Shown in pieces: positions 1 through 6,635 of a stretch of 19,271 nucleotides of DNA; position 1 is the first letter of the stretch; each line of letters opens with the position of its first letter. The notes under the pieces were generated by a model, which did no database searches, had not been told where the DNA came from, and was given only the letters and a program-made list of their open reading frames with translations. The DNA is taken from contig JBELHW010000031.1 in NCBI GenBank assembly GCA_042091225.1, forward strand, positions 1-19,271. Reading direction: 5' to 3'. Both the position numbers and the translations under genes were made by a program. This stretch comes from JABAYQ01 sp042091225 (GTDB lineage Bacteria > Bacteroidota > Bacteroidia > Flavobacteriales > UBA7312).

Positions 1-54
1 CTTAAAATCCAATGGACAGTAATGTCCGTGCGGGTTCAAGTCCCGCCCTGGGTA
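1..54 (+). tRNA. tRNA-Leu(TAA), 3' part, cut by the window edge
   Basis: The anticodon loop CTTAAAA (1-7) places anticodon TAA at 3-5, which reads leucine UUA. A long variable arm follows (stem 14-17 with 24-27), as expected for a class II tRNA such as Leu. The T arm has a perfect 5-bp stem GCGGG/CCCGC (30-34 with 42-46) around the loop TTCAAGT. The acceptor 3' strand is 47-53 and the discriminator is A54. CCA is not encoded (CTA follows). The acceptor 5' strand, D arm and 5' anticodon stem lie outside the window, so the acceptor pairing cannot be checked. Confidence 0.93.
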
Positions 55-56
55 CT

Positions 57-93
57 AAACGGGAGATAATCTTTAGATTGTCTCCCGTTTTTT
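57..93 (+). terminator. Rho-independent terminator of the tRNA-Leu transcript
   Basis: A 16-bp stem (57-72 with 75-90) closes on a 2-nt apparent loop, which in practice would open to about 4-6 nt. The only irregularity is one T-G position. The GC-rich block CGGGAGA is followed by a run of six T (88-93). It begins three bases after the tRNA discriminator, so it ends the tRNA transcript. Confidence 0.85.
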
Positions 94-130
94 GTATTCT
101 TTTGAAATTAGATTTTCTTAAACACATCAA

Positions 131-163
131 AAAAAAGAGAAATCAGGATGATTTCTCTTTTTG
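131..163. terminator. Bidirectional terminator between the tRNA and waaA
   Basis: A perfect 14-bp inverted repeat (132-145 with 149-162) has a 3-nt loop GGA. It is flanked by A-runs on the left and T-runs on the right, so it can work in both directions. Its likely main use is to end the leftward waaA transcript, whose stop codon lies at 334, while backing up the tRNA terminator for rightward transcription. Confidence 0.7.
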
Positions 164-333
164 TAGAAAGGGGGGAGTAAGTTTAATTTTTCTTTGTTAA
201 AAATCTTAACAAGAAAGGTTGTTTTTCATATATCTGTTACTAATATAATAACAGTAAATTTAATATGAGCTATAGTTTTTGACGAATTGGTATAATTTTG
301 GCGTGAGTTGCGAATGTTTCTGATGAAGCGTGA
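164..333. other. Non-coding spacer, 3' side of waaA
   Basis: About 170 nt of AT-rich sequence lies between the bidirectional terminator and the waaA stop codon. I see no credible small gene, RNA fold or repeat here beyond a weak 5-bp AACAA/TTGTT hairpin near 208-224. It probably forms the 3' untranslated region of the leftward waaA transcript. Confidence 0.5.
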
Positions 334-1515
334 TTATGAAAATATAAAATCAATTATTTTGTTTGTAGCGCCACTATTTTTAGTGCAAAATAATTTAATA
401 TTTGAGTTAACAGGATTTTCGTTGAAATAGTCAAATGCTTTTGTTAGCTCTTCTTCGTTTGAAATAGATTTAGCATATCCTTCTTTAACCATTGAGTTTG
501 CCTCTCTGTATTTTTTATATTTAGGACCAAAAATTACTGGAATTCCATGACAAATAGCTTCTAAAGTATTGTGTATTCCTTTATCAAATCCTCCTCCTAC
601 ATAAGCTATATCGCCATATTTATAAAGAGATGAAAGTAAGCCTATTGAGTCAATAATCAGAATATTGTTTTGAGTAATATTTTCTTTTTTAGCACTTGAA
701 AATCTTAATCCAATATTTAGTTTTTGTAAATGAATCAGTTCGTGAGGAGCTATAATAATTTTAAGTCTAGGATTTCTCTTTATTAAACCCAAAATAAGAT
801 CAATGTCTTTAGGCCATGTTGATCCGCAAACTAATAGTTTATCCTGTCCTTTAAATATTTTTATTAGCTCAATCTCTTTTTTATTTTCAAAAATTTCTAA
901 AACTCTATCGTACCTAGTATCACCTACAATACTTACGTTCGAGATATTATTTTTTTGTAGATTTTTTTTTGATTCTTGATCTTGAACAAAAAAATGGGTT
1001 ACTGAATCTTTAATAATTTTTAAATTCCAATTACCAAAATTTTTAAACAAATAATGATTGTTTCTAAAAATGGAGGAAACACTATACACCGGAATTGATT
1101 TTCTTTTTAATTCAAGAAATAAATTTGGCCAAAACTCGTACTTTATAATTAAAACTATTTCCGGACTCAAACTTTCAATAAATTTTTCCATTTTGGATTT
1201 AGTATCTAAAGGAAGGTAACAAATATAATCGCCAATATAGTTGTTTTTTTTATTTTCATATCCGGAAGGAGAGGAAAAGGAAATTATAATTTTTCTTTTT
1301 TCATCAAGTTCTCTAATTTTTTTAAGAATTGGAACTGCCTGTTCGTATTCTCCTAATGAAGAACAGTGTACTAAAATTGGTTTATCTTGTTTAGAAAAGT
1401 GGGTAGTTTTTATTTTTCGTCCTAAATAAAGTTGTTTAACTTTATTATGAAATGGACTTAATATATAAATTAAAAATCCATATACTCTAATGCCTATATT
1501 GTATAGAAAAATCAT
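334..1515 (-). CDS. waaA: 3-deoxy-D-manno-octulosonic acid (Kdo) transferase
   Basis: This is a GT30-family, GT-B fold glycosyltransferase of 393 residues. It transfers Kdo from CMP-Kdo to the lipid A precursor at the inner face of the cytoplasmic membrane. The N terminus carries a hydrophobic, membrane-associating stretch (about 1-22). The catalytic region HCSSLGEYEQ (about 50-59) contains the G55-E56 pair matching the family's general-base Glu. The motif KYEFWPNLF (about 124-132) is typical of the acceptor domain. The C-terminal donor domain has APHE, then YVGGGF and a GxHNTLEA block, as in other WaaA proteins. Length is slightly below the usual 410-430. Its ATG overlaps the stop of the upstream beta-barrel gene as TAATG, so the two are probably translationally coupled. 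Seen motifs make this assignment firm; whether one or two Kdo units are added cannot be read. Confidence 0.95.
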   Translation of the reverse strand: MIFLYNIGIRVYGFLIYILSPFHNKVKQLYLGRKIKTTHFSKQDKPILVHCSSLGEYEQAVPILKKIRELDEKRKIIISFSSPSGYENKKNNYIGDYICYLPLDTKSKMEKFIESLSPEIVLIIKYEFWPNLFLELKRKSIPVYSVSSIFRNNHYLFKNFGNWNLKIIKDSVTHFFVQDQESKKNLQKNNISNVSIVGDTRYDRVLEIFENKKEIELIKIFKGQDKLLVCGSTWPKDIDLILGLIKRNPRLKIIIAPHELIHLQKLNIGLRFSSAKKENITQNNILIIDSIGLLSSLYKYGDIAYVGGGFDKGIHNTLEAICHGIPVIFGPKYKKYREANSMVKEGYAKSISNEEELTKAFDYFNENPVNSNIKLFCTKNSGATNKIIDFIFS

Positions 1516-2237
1516 TAGAAATAATAATATTCTTTAACACTTCTTTTCGAAATAGGTATTATCCATCCAAGTTTAAGGCTTAAAAAAGAATCGTTGTAGT
1601 TGCCACTTTTTACAGAGCGGTAATTGTAATTTCTTCGATTTTGAGTAATTGCTTTGGTATATTCAACTCCTAAATATAAATAGCTGAAGTTTTTCTCACT
1701 AATATGCATGAAACCTAAAAATGCTCCTCCTGCTATTCCATTTCTTAATTCGTCGTATATTTTTTTATAATTATCGTCTAGTTGAGGTACTGTAGAGTTT
1801 CTGACATCAATTCTTGTTTTATGTTGATGAAAGCCTATAAAACCGTATCCTAATATTCCAGATGTTTCTTTAAAAGTAGGATGTAAATATCCTATTTTTA
1901 TGTTAGAATTAAATCCTCTTTCTTGTAAGGTTATATCTGCAATTTGTCCATTCTGGTCAATAATATTTCTATTTTCATCCATTAAATGATCCAGAATTGT
2001 TGTGTCTTTTACATTATTACCAAACATAAAAGAATTAGAAATAGACCAATAAATATTTTTCGTAGTAAGGTAAGAGCCATCAAACCCAACACTTGAACTT
2101 AGTCCATAATCAGTTTTTAAATCAGATTGTGGAATTTGTAAATCATAATTTATACTTAGAAAAAATAGATCTTGTTTTTCTTGTGCTTGGGAAAACGAAA
2201 TACTTAAAAATAAGATTGAAAAAATCAAAATTCTCAT
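1515..2237 (-). CDS. Predicted secreted outer-membrane beta-barrel protein
   Basis: I do not recognise a named family. The protein has 240 residues. A signal peptide is clear: MRI, a hydrophobic core ILIFSILFLSISFS, and a cleavage site near SQAQ. The mature part alternates polar and hydrophobic residues in short stretches rich in Tyr, Phe, Asn and Gly, for example GILGYGFIGFHQHK, AGGAFLGFMHI and SYLYLGVEYTKA. The C-terminal strand ends in Phe. These are features of small flavobacterial outer-membrane barrels of 8-10 strands. It is the first gene of a leftward pair and its stop overlaps the waaA start by one base, so it is probably co-expressed with LPS synthesis. A porin, an adhesin-like barrel or an LPS-associated protein would all fit. 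The function is unknown. Confidence 0.7.
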   Translation of the reverse strand: MRILIFSILFLSISFSQAQEKQDLFFLSINYDLQIPQSDLKTDYGLSSSVGFDGSYLTTKNIYWSISNSFMFGNNVKDTTILDHLMDENRNIIDQNGQIADITLQERGFNSNIKIGYLHPTFKETSGILGYGFIGFHQHKTRIDVRNSTVPQLDDNYKKIYDELRNGIAGGAFLGFMHISEKNFSYLYLGVEYTKAITQNRRNYNYRSVKSGNYNDSFLSLKLGWIIPISKRSVKEYYYF

Positions 2238-2268
2238 TTTGCTAATTTAATTAAATACATTAACCAAT

Positions 2269-2295
2269 TTGAAGGATAAATATTATTTATATTTG
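2269..2295 (+). promoter_or_regulatory. Bacteroidota-type promoter for rfbB
   Basis: TATATTTG (2288-2295) matches the Bacteroidota -7 consensus TAnnTTTG exactly. A TTG (-33 element) lies at 2269-2271, with a 16-nt spacer, one base shorter than the 17-23 I recall for Flavobacterium. The box ends 18 nt before the rfbB ATG. The predicted start of transcription is about 2299-2301, giving a leader of roughly 13-15 nt. Confidence 0.5.
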
Positions 2296-2313
2296 AGATT
2301 AATTTTTATATAA

Positions 2314-3360
2314 ATGAAAACCATTTTAATAACAGGTGGAGCGGGATTTATCGGTTCTCATGTAGTTAGGCTTTTTGTAAATAAGTATCCTGACTATAAA
2401 ATTGTAAATTTAGACAAGCTTACATACGCAGGAAAGTTAGAAAATTTAACAGATATAGAAAATTGTAAAAACTATATTTTTGAGCAAGGTGATATAGTAG
2501 ACAATAGTTTCATTGATGGATTATTTAAAAAATATCAATTTGATAAAGTCATTCATTTAGCAGCAGAATCGCACGTAGACCGTTCTATTAGTAATCCTAT
2601 GGAGTTTATTCATACAAATATTGTTGGGACAGTAAACTTGTTAAATGCCGCTAAGAACTATTGGAGTTCTGAACCTGAAGACAAATTATTTTATCATGTT
2701 TCTACCGATGAAGTTTATGGCTCTTTAGGAGAAGAAGGCTTTTTTCTAGAGTCTACTCCCTACGATCCTCAATCTCCATATTCCGCTTCTAAAGCTAGTT
2801 CAGATCATTTCGTAAGAGCTTACGGAAACACTTATAATTTTCCTTTTGTAATTTCTAATTGCTCTAATAATTATGGGGAAAATCAGTTTCCAGAAAAATT
2901 AATTCCATTATTTATAAATAACATACAAAATAATAAATCTTTACCAGTCTATGGAGATGGATTATTTACTAGAGATTGGCTTTATGTTGTAGATCATGCT
3001 AGAGCAATTGATGATATTTTTCATAAAGGAAAGCTAGGAGAAACTTATAATATTGGAGGCTTTAACGAATGGACAAATATTGATCTTATAAAACTTTTAT
3101 GTTCTTTAATGGATTCGAAACTAGGTCGAGATGAAGGATCTTCTGAAAAGCTAATTACCTATGTTAAGGATAGACCTGGCCATGATAAACGTTATGCAAT
3201 TGATGCAACAAAGATTAAAAACGAATTAGGTTGGGAACCCTCTTTACAATTTGAAGAAGGGCTAAGTAAAACTGTTGACTGGTATTTAGCAAATCAAGAA
3301 TGGCTTTTAAGAGTTACCTCAGGCGAATACCAGAATTATTATAAAAATCAGTACAAATAA
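2314..3360 (+). CDS. rfbB: dTDP-glucose 4,6-dehydratase (RmlB)
   Basis: This extended short-chain dehydrogenase/reductase has 348 residues, typical for RmlB. It converts dTDP-D-glucose to dTDP-4-keto-6-deoxy-D-glucose, the second step toward dTDP-L-rhamnose and other deoxysugars. The N-terminal NAD-binding motif is GGAGFIG (8-14). The catalytic Thr-Asp-Glu triad lies in STDEVYG (T131, D132, E133), and the Tyr-Lys pair is Y156-x3-K160. KLTYAG (35-40) and HLAAESHVDRS (81-91) are RmlB-specific blocks. The Asp-Glu pair separates it from UDP-glucose epimerases. It is followed with zero spacing by a CpsB-like phosphatase gene, suggesting a role in surface polysaccharide. The other rml genes (A, C, D) are not in the window. 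A TAnnTTTG promoter precedes it. Confidence 0.96.
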   Translation: MKTILITGGAGFIGSHVVRLFVNKYPDYKIVNLDKLTYAGKLENLTDIENCKNYIFEQGDIVDNSFIDGLFKKYQFDKVIHLAAESHVDRSISNPMEFIHTNIVGTVNLLNAAKNYWSSEPEDKLFYHVSTDEVYGSLGEEGFFLESTPYDPQSPYSASKASSDHFVRAYGNTYNFPFVISNCSNNYGENQFPEKLIPLFINNIQNNKSLPVYGDGLFTRDWLYVVDHARAIDDIFHKGKLGETYNIGGFNEWTNIDLIKLLCSLMDSKLGRDEGSSEKLITYVKDRPGHDKRYAIDATKIKNELGWEPSLQFEEGLSKTVDWYLANQEWLLRVTSGEYQNYYKNQYK

Positions 3361-4098
3361 ATGTCGTGGTTTAAAAAACTTTTTGAAAAGGAACTGAAAC
3401 CTATCCCATTTAGCGTTTTAAATTGTGACATTCATTCTCATCTTATTCCTGGAATTGACGATGGCTCTCCTAATATCGAAACAACTATTTCTATTATTAA
3501 GAATTTGATAGAATTAGGCTATAAAAAAGCGATTACTACCCCACATATTATGAGTGATTTTTACCGTAATGATCCTGTAATTATTAAAGATGGCCTCGAA
3601 AAGGTTAGGGCTGAATTACAAAAACAATCGATAAATTTTACTATCGAAGCTGGGGCAGAATATTTTATGGATTATGAGTTTTCTCAAAAGCTAGAAAATG
3701 AAGAGCTTCTTTCGTGGGGAGATAATTTTTTATTAGTGGAGACATCTTTTATTTCTAAGACTCCAAAATTTGAAGAAACTATTTTTCAAATTCAACTTAA
3801 AAAATATAAAGTAGTTTTAGCTCACCCCGAACGTTATCTTTATATGTCGATTGAGGAGTTAAAAGAGTTAAAACAAAAAAATGTTTTTCTACAGATTAAC
3901 ATACTCTCTCTTGAAGGGTATTACGGAAAAGAAGTAGAAAAAAGAGCTAAATCGCTTATCGACTTAGAAATGGTTGATTTTGTAGGAACAGATTGCCATA
4001 ACCTACACCAATCCCAAATTCTAAAAAAATGCCAAACTAATTCTCACTGGCATAAACTTGTAAATCAAAATAGATTTTCTATTCAGAAAAATTTATAA
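3361..4098 (+). CDS. PHP-family tyrosine-protein phosphatase (CpsB/YwqE-like)
   Basis: This 245-residue polymerase-and-histidinol-phosphatase (PHP) fold protein belongs to the metal-dependent tyrosine phosphatases CpsB/CapC/YwqE. These usually dephosphorylate bacterial tyrosine kinases that control capsule and exopolysaccharide chain length. The metal-site blocks are all present: DIHSHLIPGIDDG (D23, H25, H27), TPH (H61), AGAEY (E100), HPERY (H155) and GTDCHNLH (D211, H213). The ATG directly abuts the rfbB stop, so both genes are surely on one transcript. No partner BY-kinase or Wza-like exporter gene is visible here; it would have to lie elsewhere. Its final 6 nt overlap the fabD stop in the opposite direction. 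Substrate is inferred from family and context. Confidence 0.85.
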   Translation: MSWFKKLFEKELKPIPFSVLNCDIHSHLIPGIDDGSPNIETTISIIKNLIELGYKKAITTPHIMSDFYRNDPVIIKDGLEKVRAELQKQSINFTIEAGAEYFMDYEFSQKLENEELLSWGDNFLLVETSFISKTPKFEETIFQIQLKKYKVVLAHPERYLYMSIEELKELKQKNVFLQINILSLEGYYGKEVEKRAKSLIDLEMVDFVGTDCHNLHQSQILKKCQTNSHWHKLVNQNRFSIQKNL

Positions 4099-4974
4099 AG
4101 CGGCACTTTCTGTTTCTATCGATCTATCTATTTTTTTAAATAAACCTTGTAATACCTTACCTGGGCCTACTTCAATAACAGAACTTAAGCCATCTGCAAC
4201 CATTTTATTCATAGTTTGGGTCCACCTAACGGATGCGGTTAATTGTTTGTTCAAGTTTTGTTTTATTTCTTGTGGATTTGTAATAGCGCTTGCAGTAACA
4301 TTCTGATAAATAGGACAAACTCCTTTATGAAACTCTGTTTGTTCGATTGCTTTAGAAAGTTCCATTCTTGCTGGTTCCATTAAAGGAGAATGAAAAGCGC
4401 CACCTACAGGAAGTTTTAAAGCTCTTCTAGCTCCTTCTTGTAATAATTTCTCACACGCAACGTCAATGGCTTCTAATGAGCCAGAAATAACTAATTGTCC
4501 AGGACAATTATAATTAGCAGGAACAACAACACCATCTATGTCATTACAAACATTTTCTACAATATCATCGTTTAATCCTAAAATTGCTGCCATTGTAGAG
4601 GGTGTAAGTTCACAAGCTTTCTGCATAGCTAATGCTCTTTGAGAAACAAGTTTTAGTCCATCTTCAAAGCTTAGGTAGTTTGCTGCAACTAGTGCAGAAA
4701 ATTCGCCCAATGAGTGGCCTGCAACCATTTTAGGTTCAAACTTATCAGCTAGCACTTTTGCTAGTATAGTAGAGTGTAGAAATATAGCTGGTTGGGTAAC
4801 TTTCGTTTCTTTCAAGTCTTCTGCTGTACCTTCAAACATTATTTTAGTTATTTCAAAGCCAAGAATTTCGTTTGCTTTTAAAAACATTTCTTTTGCTGTA
4901 ACCGAATTGTCAAATAAGTCTTTGCCCATTCCAGAAAATTGTGCTCCTTGTCCAGGAAATACGTATGCTTTCAT
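4093..4974 (-). CDS. fabD: Malonyl-CoA:ACP transacylase
   Basis: FabD moves malonyl from CoA to the acyl carrier protein, supplying the extender unit for type II fatty acid synthesis in the cytoplasm. The 293 residues are close to the family's usual ~300. FPGQGAQ (6-12) forms the oxyanion side. The nucleophile elbow is GHSLGEF, with S88. R113 lies in SQRALAMQ and binds the malonyl carboxylate in the family. GGAFHSPLM supplies the catalytic H195, and EVGPGKVL lies near the C terminus. It is the third gene of a leftward set after the PTPS homologue and folE, with only 2 nt between folE stop and fabD start region on either side of the spacer. The grouping with pterin genes appears to be positional rather than a pathway link. 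Confidence 0.96.
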   Translation of the reverse strand: MKAYVFPGQGAQFSGMGKDLFDNSVTAKEMFLKANEILGFEITKIMFEGTAEDLKETKVTQPAIFLHSTILAKVLADKFEPKMVAGHSLGEFSALVAANYLSFEDGLKLVSQRALAMQKACELTPSTMAAILGLNDDIVENVCNDIDGVVVPANYNCPGQLVISGSLEAIDVACEKLLQEGARRALKLPVGGAFHSPLMEPARMELSKAIEQTEFHKGVCPIYQNVTASAITNPQEIKQNLNKQLTASVRWTQTMNKMVADGLSSVIEVGPGKVLQGLFKKIDRSIETESAAL

Positions 4975-4976
4975 AA

Positions 4977-5573
4977 TTATGTTAATTTAGAGGATATTAA
5001 ATTCATAAATTCTGATCTTGTTTTTTCGTTATTCATAAATACTCCTGAAAATGCAGAAGTAGTTGTACAAGAGTTTTGTTTTTCTACACCCCTCATTTGC
5101 ATACACAAATGTTGAGCTTCAATAACAACGGCTACTCCTTTGGGGGCTAAAGTATTGTCAATACATTCCATAATTTCGTTGGTAAGCCTTTCCTGAACTT
5201 GTAGTCTTCTTGAAAAGGCATCAACTAATCTAGGGAACTTGCTTAGTCCAACTATTTTTCCATTCGGAACGTAAGCTATATATGCTTTTCCGAAAAATGG
5301 TAACATGTGGTGTTCGCACAAGGAGTATAATTCTATTCCTTTTACCAAAACCATTTGGTTATAATCTTCTGAAAAAATAGCTGATTCTAAAATTTGTTTT
5401 GCATCTATTTCATAACCTTGGGTTAAGAACTGCATAGCCTTTGCAACCCTCTCAGGAGTTTTTAAAAGACCTTCTCTAGAGGGATTTTCTCCTAAATTTT
5501 CGATTATATTTGAGTAATCCTTTTTTAGTTTGTTAGTTGTTTCGCTATTGTAAGACTCTTCTTTTTTGTACAT
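4977..5573 (-). CDS. folE: GTP cyclohydrolase I
   Basis: This type IA enzyme converts GTP to 7,8-dihydroneopterin triphosphate, the entry step to folate and other pterins. I chose the ATG at 5573 (198 residues). A TTG 18 nt upstream (5591) would extend it but would run 11 nt into the upstream gene and adds no conserved sequence; the ATG leaves a clean 7-nt gap. Zinc ligands are visible as CEHHMLPF (C86, H88 by this numbering) and C157 in HLCMQMRG. The block VGLSKFPRLVDAFSRRLQVQERLT is diagnostic of the type I family, and QNSCTTTSAF follows. The enzyme forms a toroidal homodecamer in known cases. The upstream neighbour uses its product as substrate, so the two form a pterin pair. Confidence 0.96.
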   Translation of the reverse strand: MYKKEESYNSETTNKLKKDYSNIIENLGENPSREGLLKTPERVAKAMQFLTQGYEIDAKQILESAIFSEDYNQMVLVKGIELYSLCEHHMLPFFGKAYIAYVPNGKIVGLSKFPRLVDAFSRRLQVQERLTNEIMECIDNTLAPKGVAVVIEAQHLCMQMRGVEKQNSCTTTSAFSGVFMNNEKTRSEFMNLISSKLT

Positions 5574-5580
5574 TTTATTA

Positions 5581-5994
5581 TTACTTGCCAAAATATTTTA
5601 CAAAATTATTTTCTGTTTCTTTAACTTCAATACAATGAAGAATTCCTCCTGATTTTTTTATATCCTGTTCAATTTCTTCCCAAATTGCAATAGCTAAATT
5701 CTCTGTTGATGCGATTATATTTTTCATAAAATCGACTTCTAAATTAATGTTTTTATGGTCTAATTTATCAATAACTTTATGTTTTAATATTTTAGAAAGA
5801 TCATTAAGATTAATAACAAAACCTGTGTTAGAATTAACCTCTCCTTTAACAGTAACAAAAAGCTCAAAATTGTGGCCATGCCAATTTTTATTTGAACAAT
5901 TTCCAAAAACTTCTAAGTTTTTTTGTTCATCCCAATTTTCATTTCTGAGCATGTGAGCTGCACTGAACCGTTCTCTTCTAGTAATATGTATCAT
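5581..5994 (-). CDS. 6-pyruvoyl-tetrahydropterin synthase family protein (QueD/PTPS)
   Basis: This 137-residue T-fold protein acts on dihydroneopterin triphosphate, the product of the adjacent folE. Zinc ligands are H14 (FSAAH) and the pair H39 and H41 (HGH). The catalytic Cys is C33. A conserved DH pair occurs in DKLDHKN (D79, H80) and the pterin-anchoring Glu is E126 in VKETENN. The spacing from Cys to HGH is five residues (C-x5-HGH), like mammalian PTPS, not the C-x3-HGH of classical QueD. This leaves two choices: a QueD making 6-carboxytetrahydropterin for queuosine, or a tetrahydropterin-type synthase. No queC, queE or queF is adjacent to support the first. It overlaps nothing and leads the folE-fabD set; a TAnnTTTG box lies 21 nt upstream. 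Confidence 0.88.
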   Translation of the reverse strand: MIHITRRERFSAAHMLRNENWDEQKNLEVFGNCSNKNWHGHNFELFVTVKGEVNSNTGFVINLNDLSKILKHKVIDKLDHKNINLEVDFMKNIIASTENLAIAIWEEIEQDIKKSGGILHCIEVKETENNFVKYFGK

Positions 5995-6015
5995 GTTCTT
6001 GAAAAATTTCGATTA

Positions 6016-6023
6016 CAAATATA
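6016..6023 (-). promoter_or_regulatory. -7 promoter box of the PTPS-folE-fabD operon
   Basis: On the minus strand these bases read TATATTTG, an exact TAnnTTTG match, 21 nt before the ATG at 5994. No TTG sits at the expected 17-23 nt further upstream; the nearest is about 12 nt away. The box is therefore supported on its own but the -33 element is not. It faces away from the mqnB promoter in the same 65-nt divergent spacer. Confidence 0.45.
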
Positions 6024-6047
6024 CGACGTTTTACACAATTGATTTAA

Positions 6048-6055
6048 TATCTTTG
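6048..6055 (+). promoter_or_regulatory. -7 promoter box of mqnB, probably leaderless
   Basis: TATCTTTG is an exact TAnnTTTG match. It ends only 4 nt before the mqnB ATG at 6060. If the Bacteroidota -7 box is centred near -7, transcription would start at about 6059-6060, giving an mRNA with no 5' leader. No TTG lies at the expected -33 distance. Confidence 0.5.
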
Positions 6056-6059
6056 TACT

Positions 6060-6635
6060 ATGAAAGTATTAATTGTTTCTGCTACTAAAAACGAAATTAC
6101 ATTAGAAGGAATTGACCACCTAATCACTGGGGTTGGTATGGTTGCTACGGCTATTGAGCTTTCAAAAAAATTAATGGAAAACGACTACGATTTAGTAATA
6201 AATGCAGGTATTGCAGGTTCTTTCAATCGTACCTTAGAAATTGGACAATTAGTTGAGGTTGTTCAAGATACATTTTCAGAAATCGGTGCACAAAATGGAA
6301 ATCAATTTTTATCTTCTAAAGAAATAGGTTTAGATGTAAAAGACACATTCTATAATAAGGCTAAAACTTCTCTTAATGCTGTCAGCGCTATTACAGTGAA
6401 TACAATACACGGAAATGATGCATCAATTGTTAAAGTAATGTATAGGCTTAACCCTCAAATTGAAACAATGGAAGGTGCAGCGTTTTTTATGACTTGTCAG
6501 CGTTTTAATGTAGATTGTATCCAGATAAGATCGATTTCAAATTATGTTGAGAAAAGAAATAAATTAAATTGGGATATTCCTAAAGCGATTGCAAATTTGA
6601 ATAAAGAATTAAATAAATTTTTAAATAATTTATGA
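6060..6635 (+). CDS. mqnB: Futalosine hydrolase
   Basis: MqnB belongs to the nucleoside phosphorylase/MTA-SAH nucleosidase fold family. It releases hypoxanthine from futalosine to give dehypoxanthine futalosine in the futalosine pathway to menaquinone. Supporting blocks are LITGVGMVATA (about 22-32), INAGIAGSF (about 47-55), EIGQLVEV followed by ETMEGAAFF (nucleoside ribose/base pocket) and IRSISNYVEKRN, where S-N and an acidic neighbour replace the S-D of MTA/SAH nucleosidases as in MqnB. At 191 residues it is slightly shorter than many homologues (about 200-225). Its TGA overlaps the ATG of mqnD by 4 nt (ATGA), and the pairing with mqnD makes the assignment secure over a generic nucleosidase. 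Confidence 0.92.
   Translation: MKVLIVSATKNEITLEGIDHLITGVGMVATAIELSKKLMENDYDLVINAGIAGSFNRTLEIGQLVEVVQDTFSEIGAQNGNQFLSSKEIGLDVKDTFYNKAKTSLNAVSAITVNTIHGNDASIVKVMYRLNPQIETMEGAAFFMTCQRFNVDCIQIRSISNYVEKRNKLNWDIPKAIANLNKELNKFLNNL

Noticed and set aside
12..200. Plus-strand open frame of 62 codons
   Set aside because: It runs across the tRNA and both terminators, so it is not coding.
277..300. TAATTTTG box with a nearby TTG on the plus strand
   Set aside because: The spacer is only 11 nt and no plus-strand gene follows; it would run antisense into waaA.
4069..4083. Hairpin AATAGA/TCTATT past the fabD stop as a terminator
   Set aside because: Only 6 A-T-rich base pairs followed by a short T-run; chance is likely in this composition.
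5574..5591. TTG start extending folE by six residues
   Set aside because: It would overlap the upstream PTPS gene by 11 nt and adds no conserved sequence, while the ATG at 5573 gives a normal spacing.
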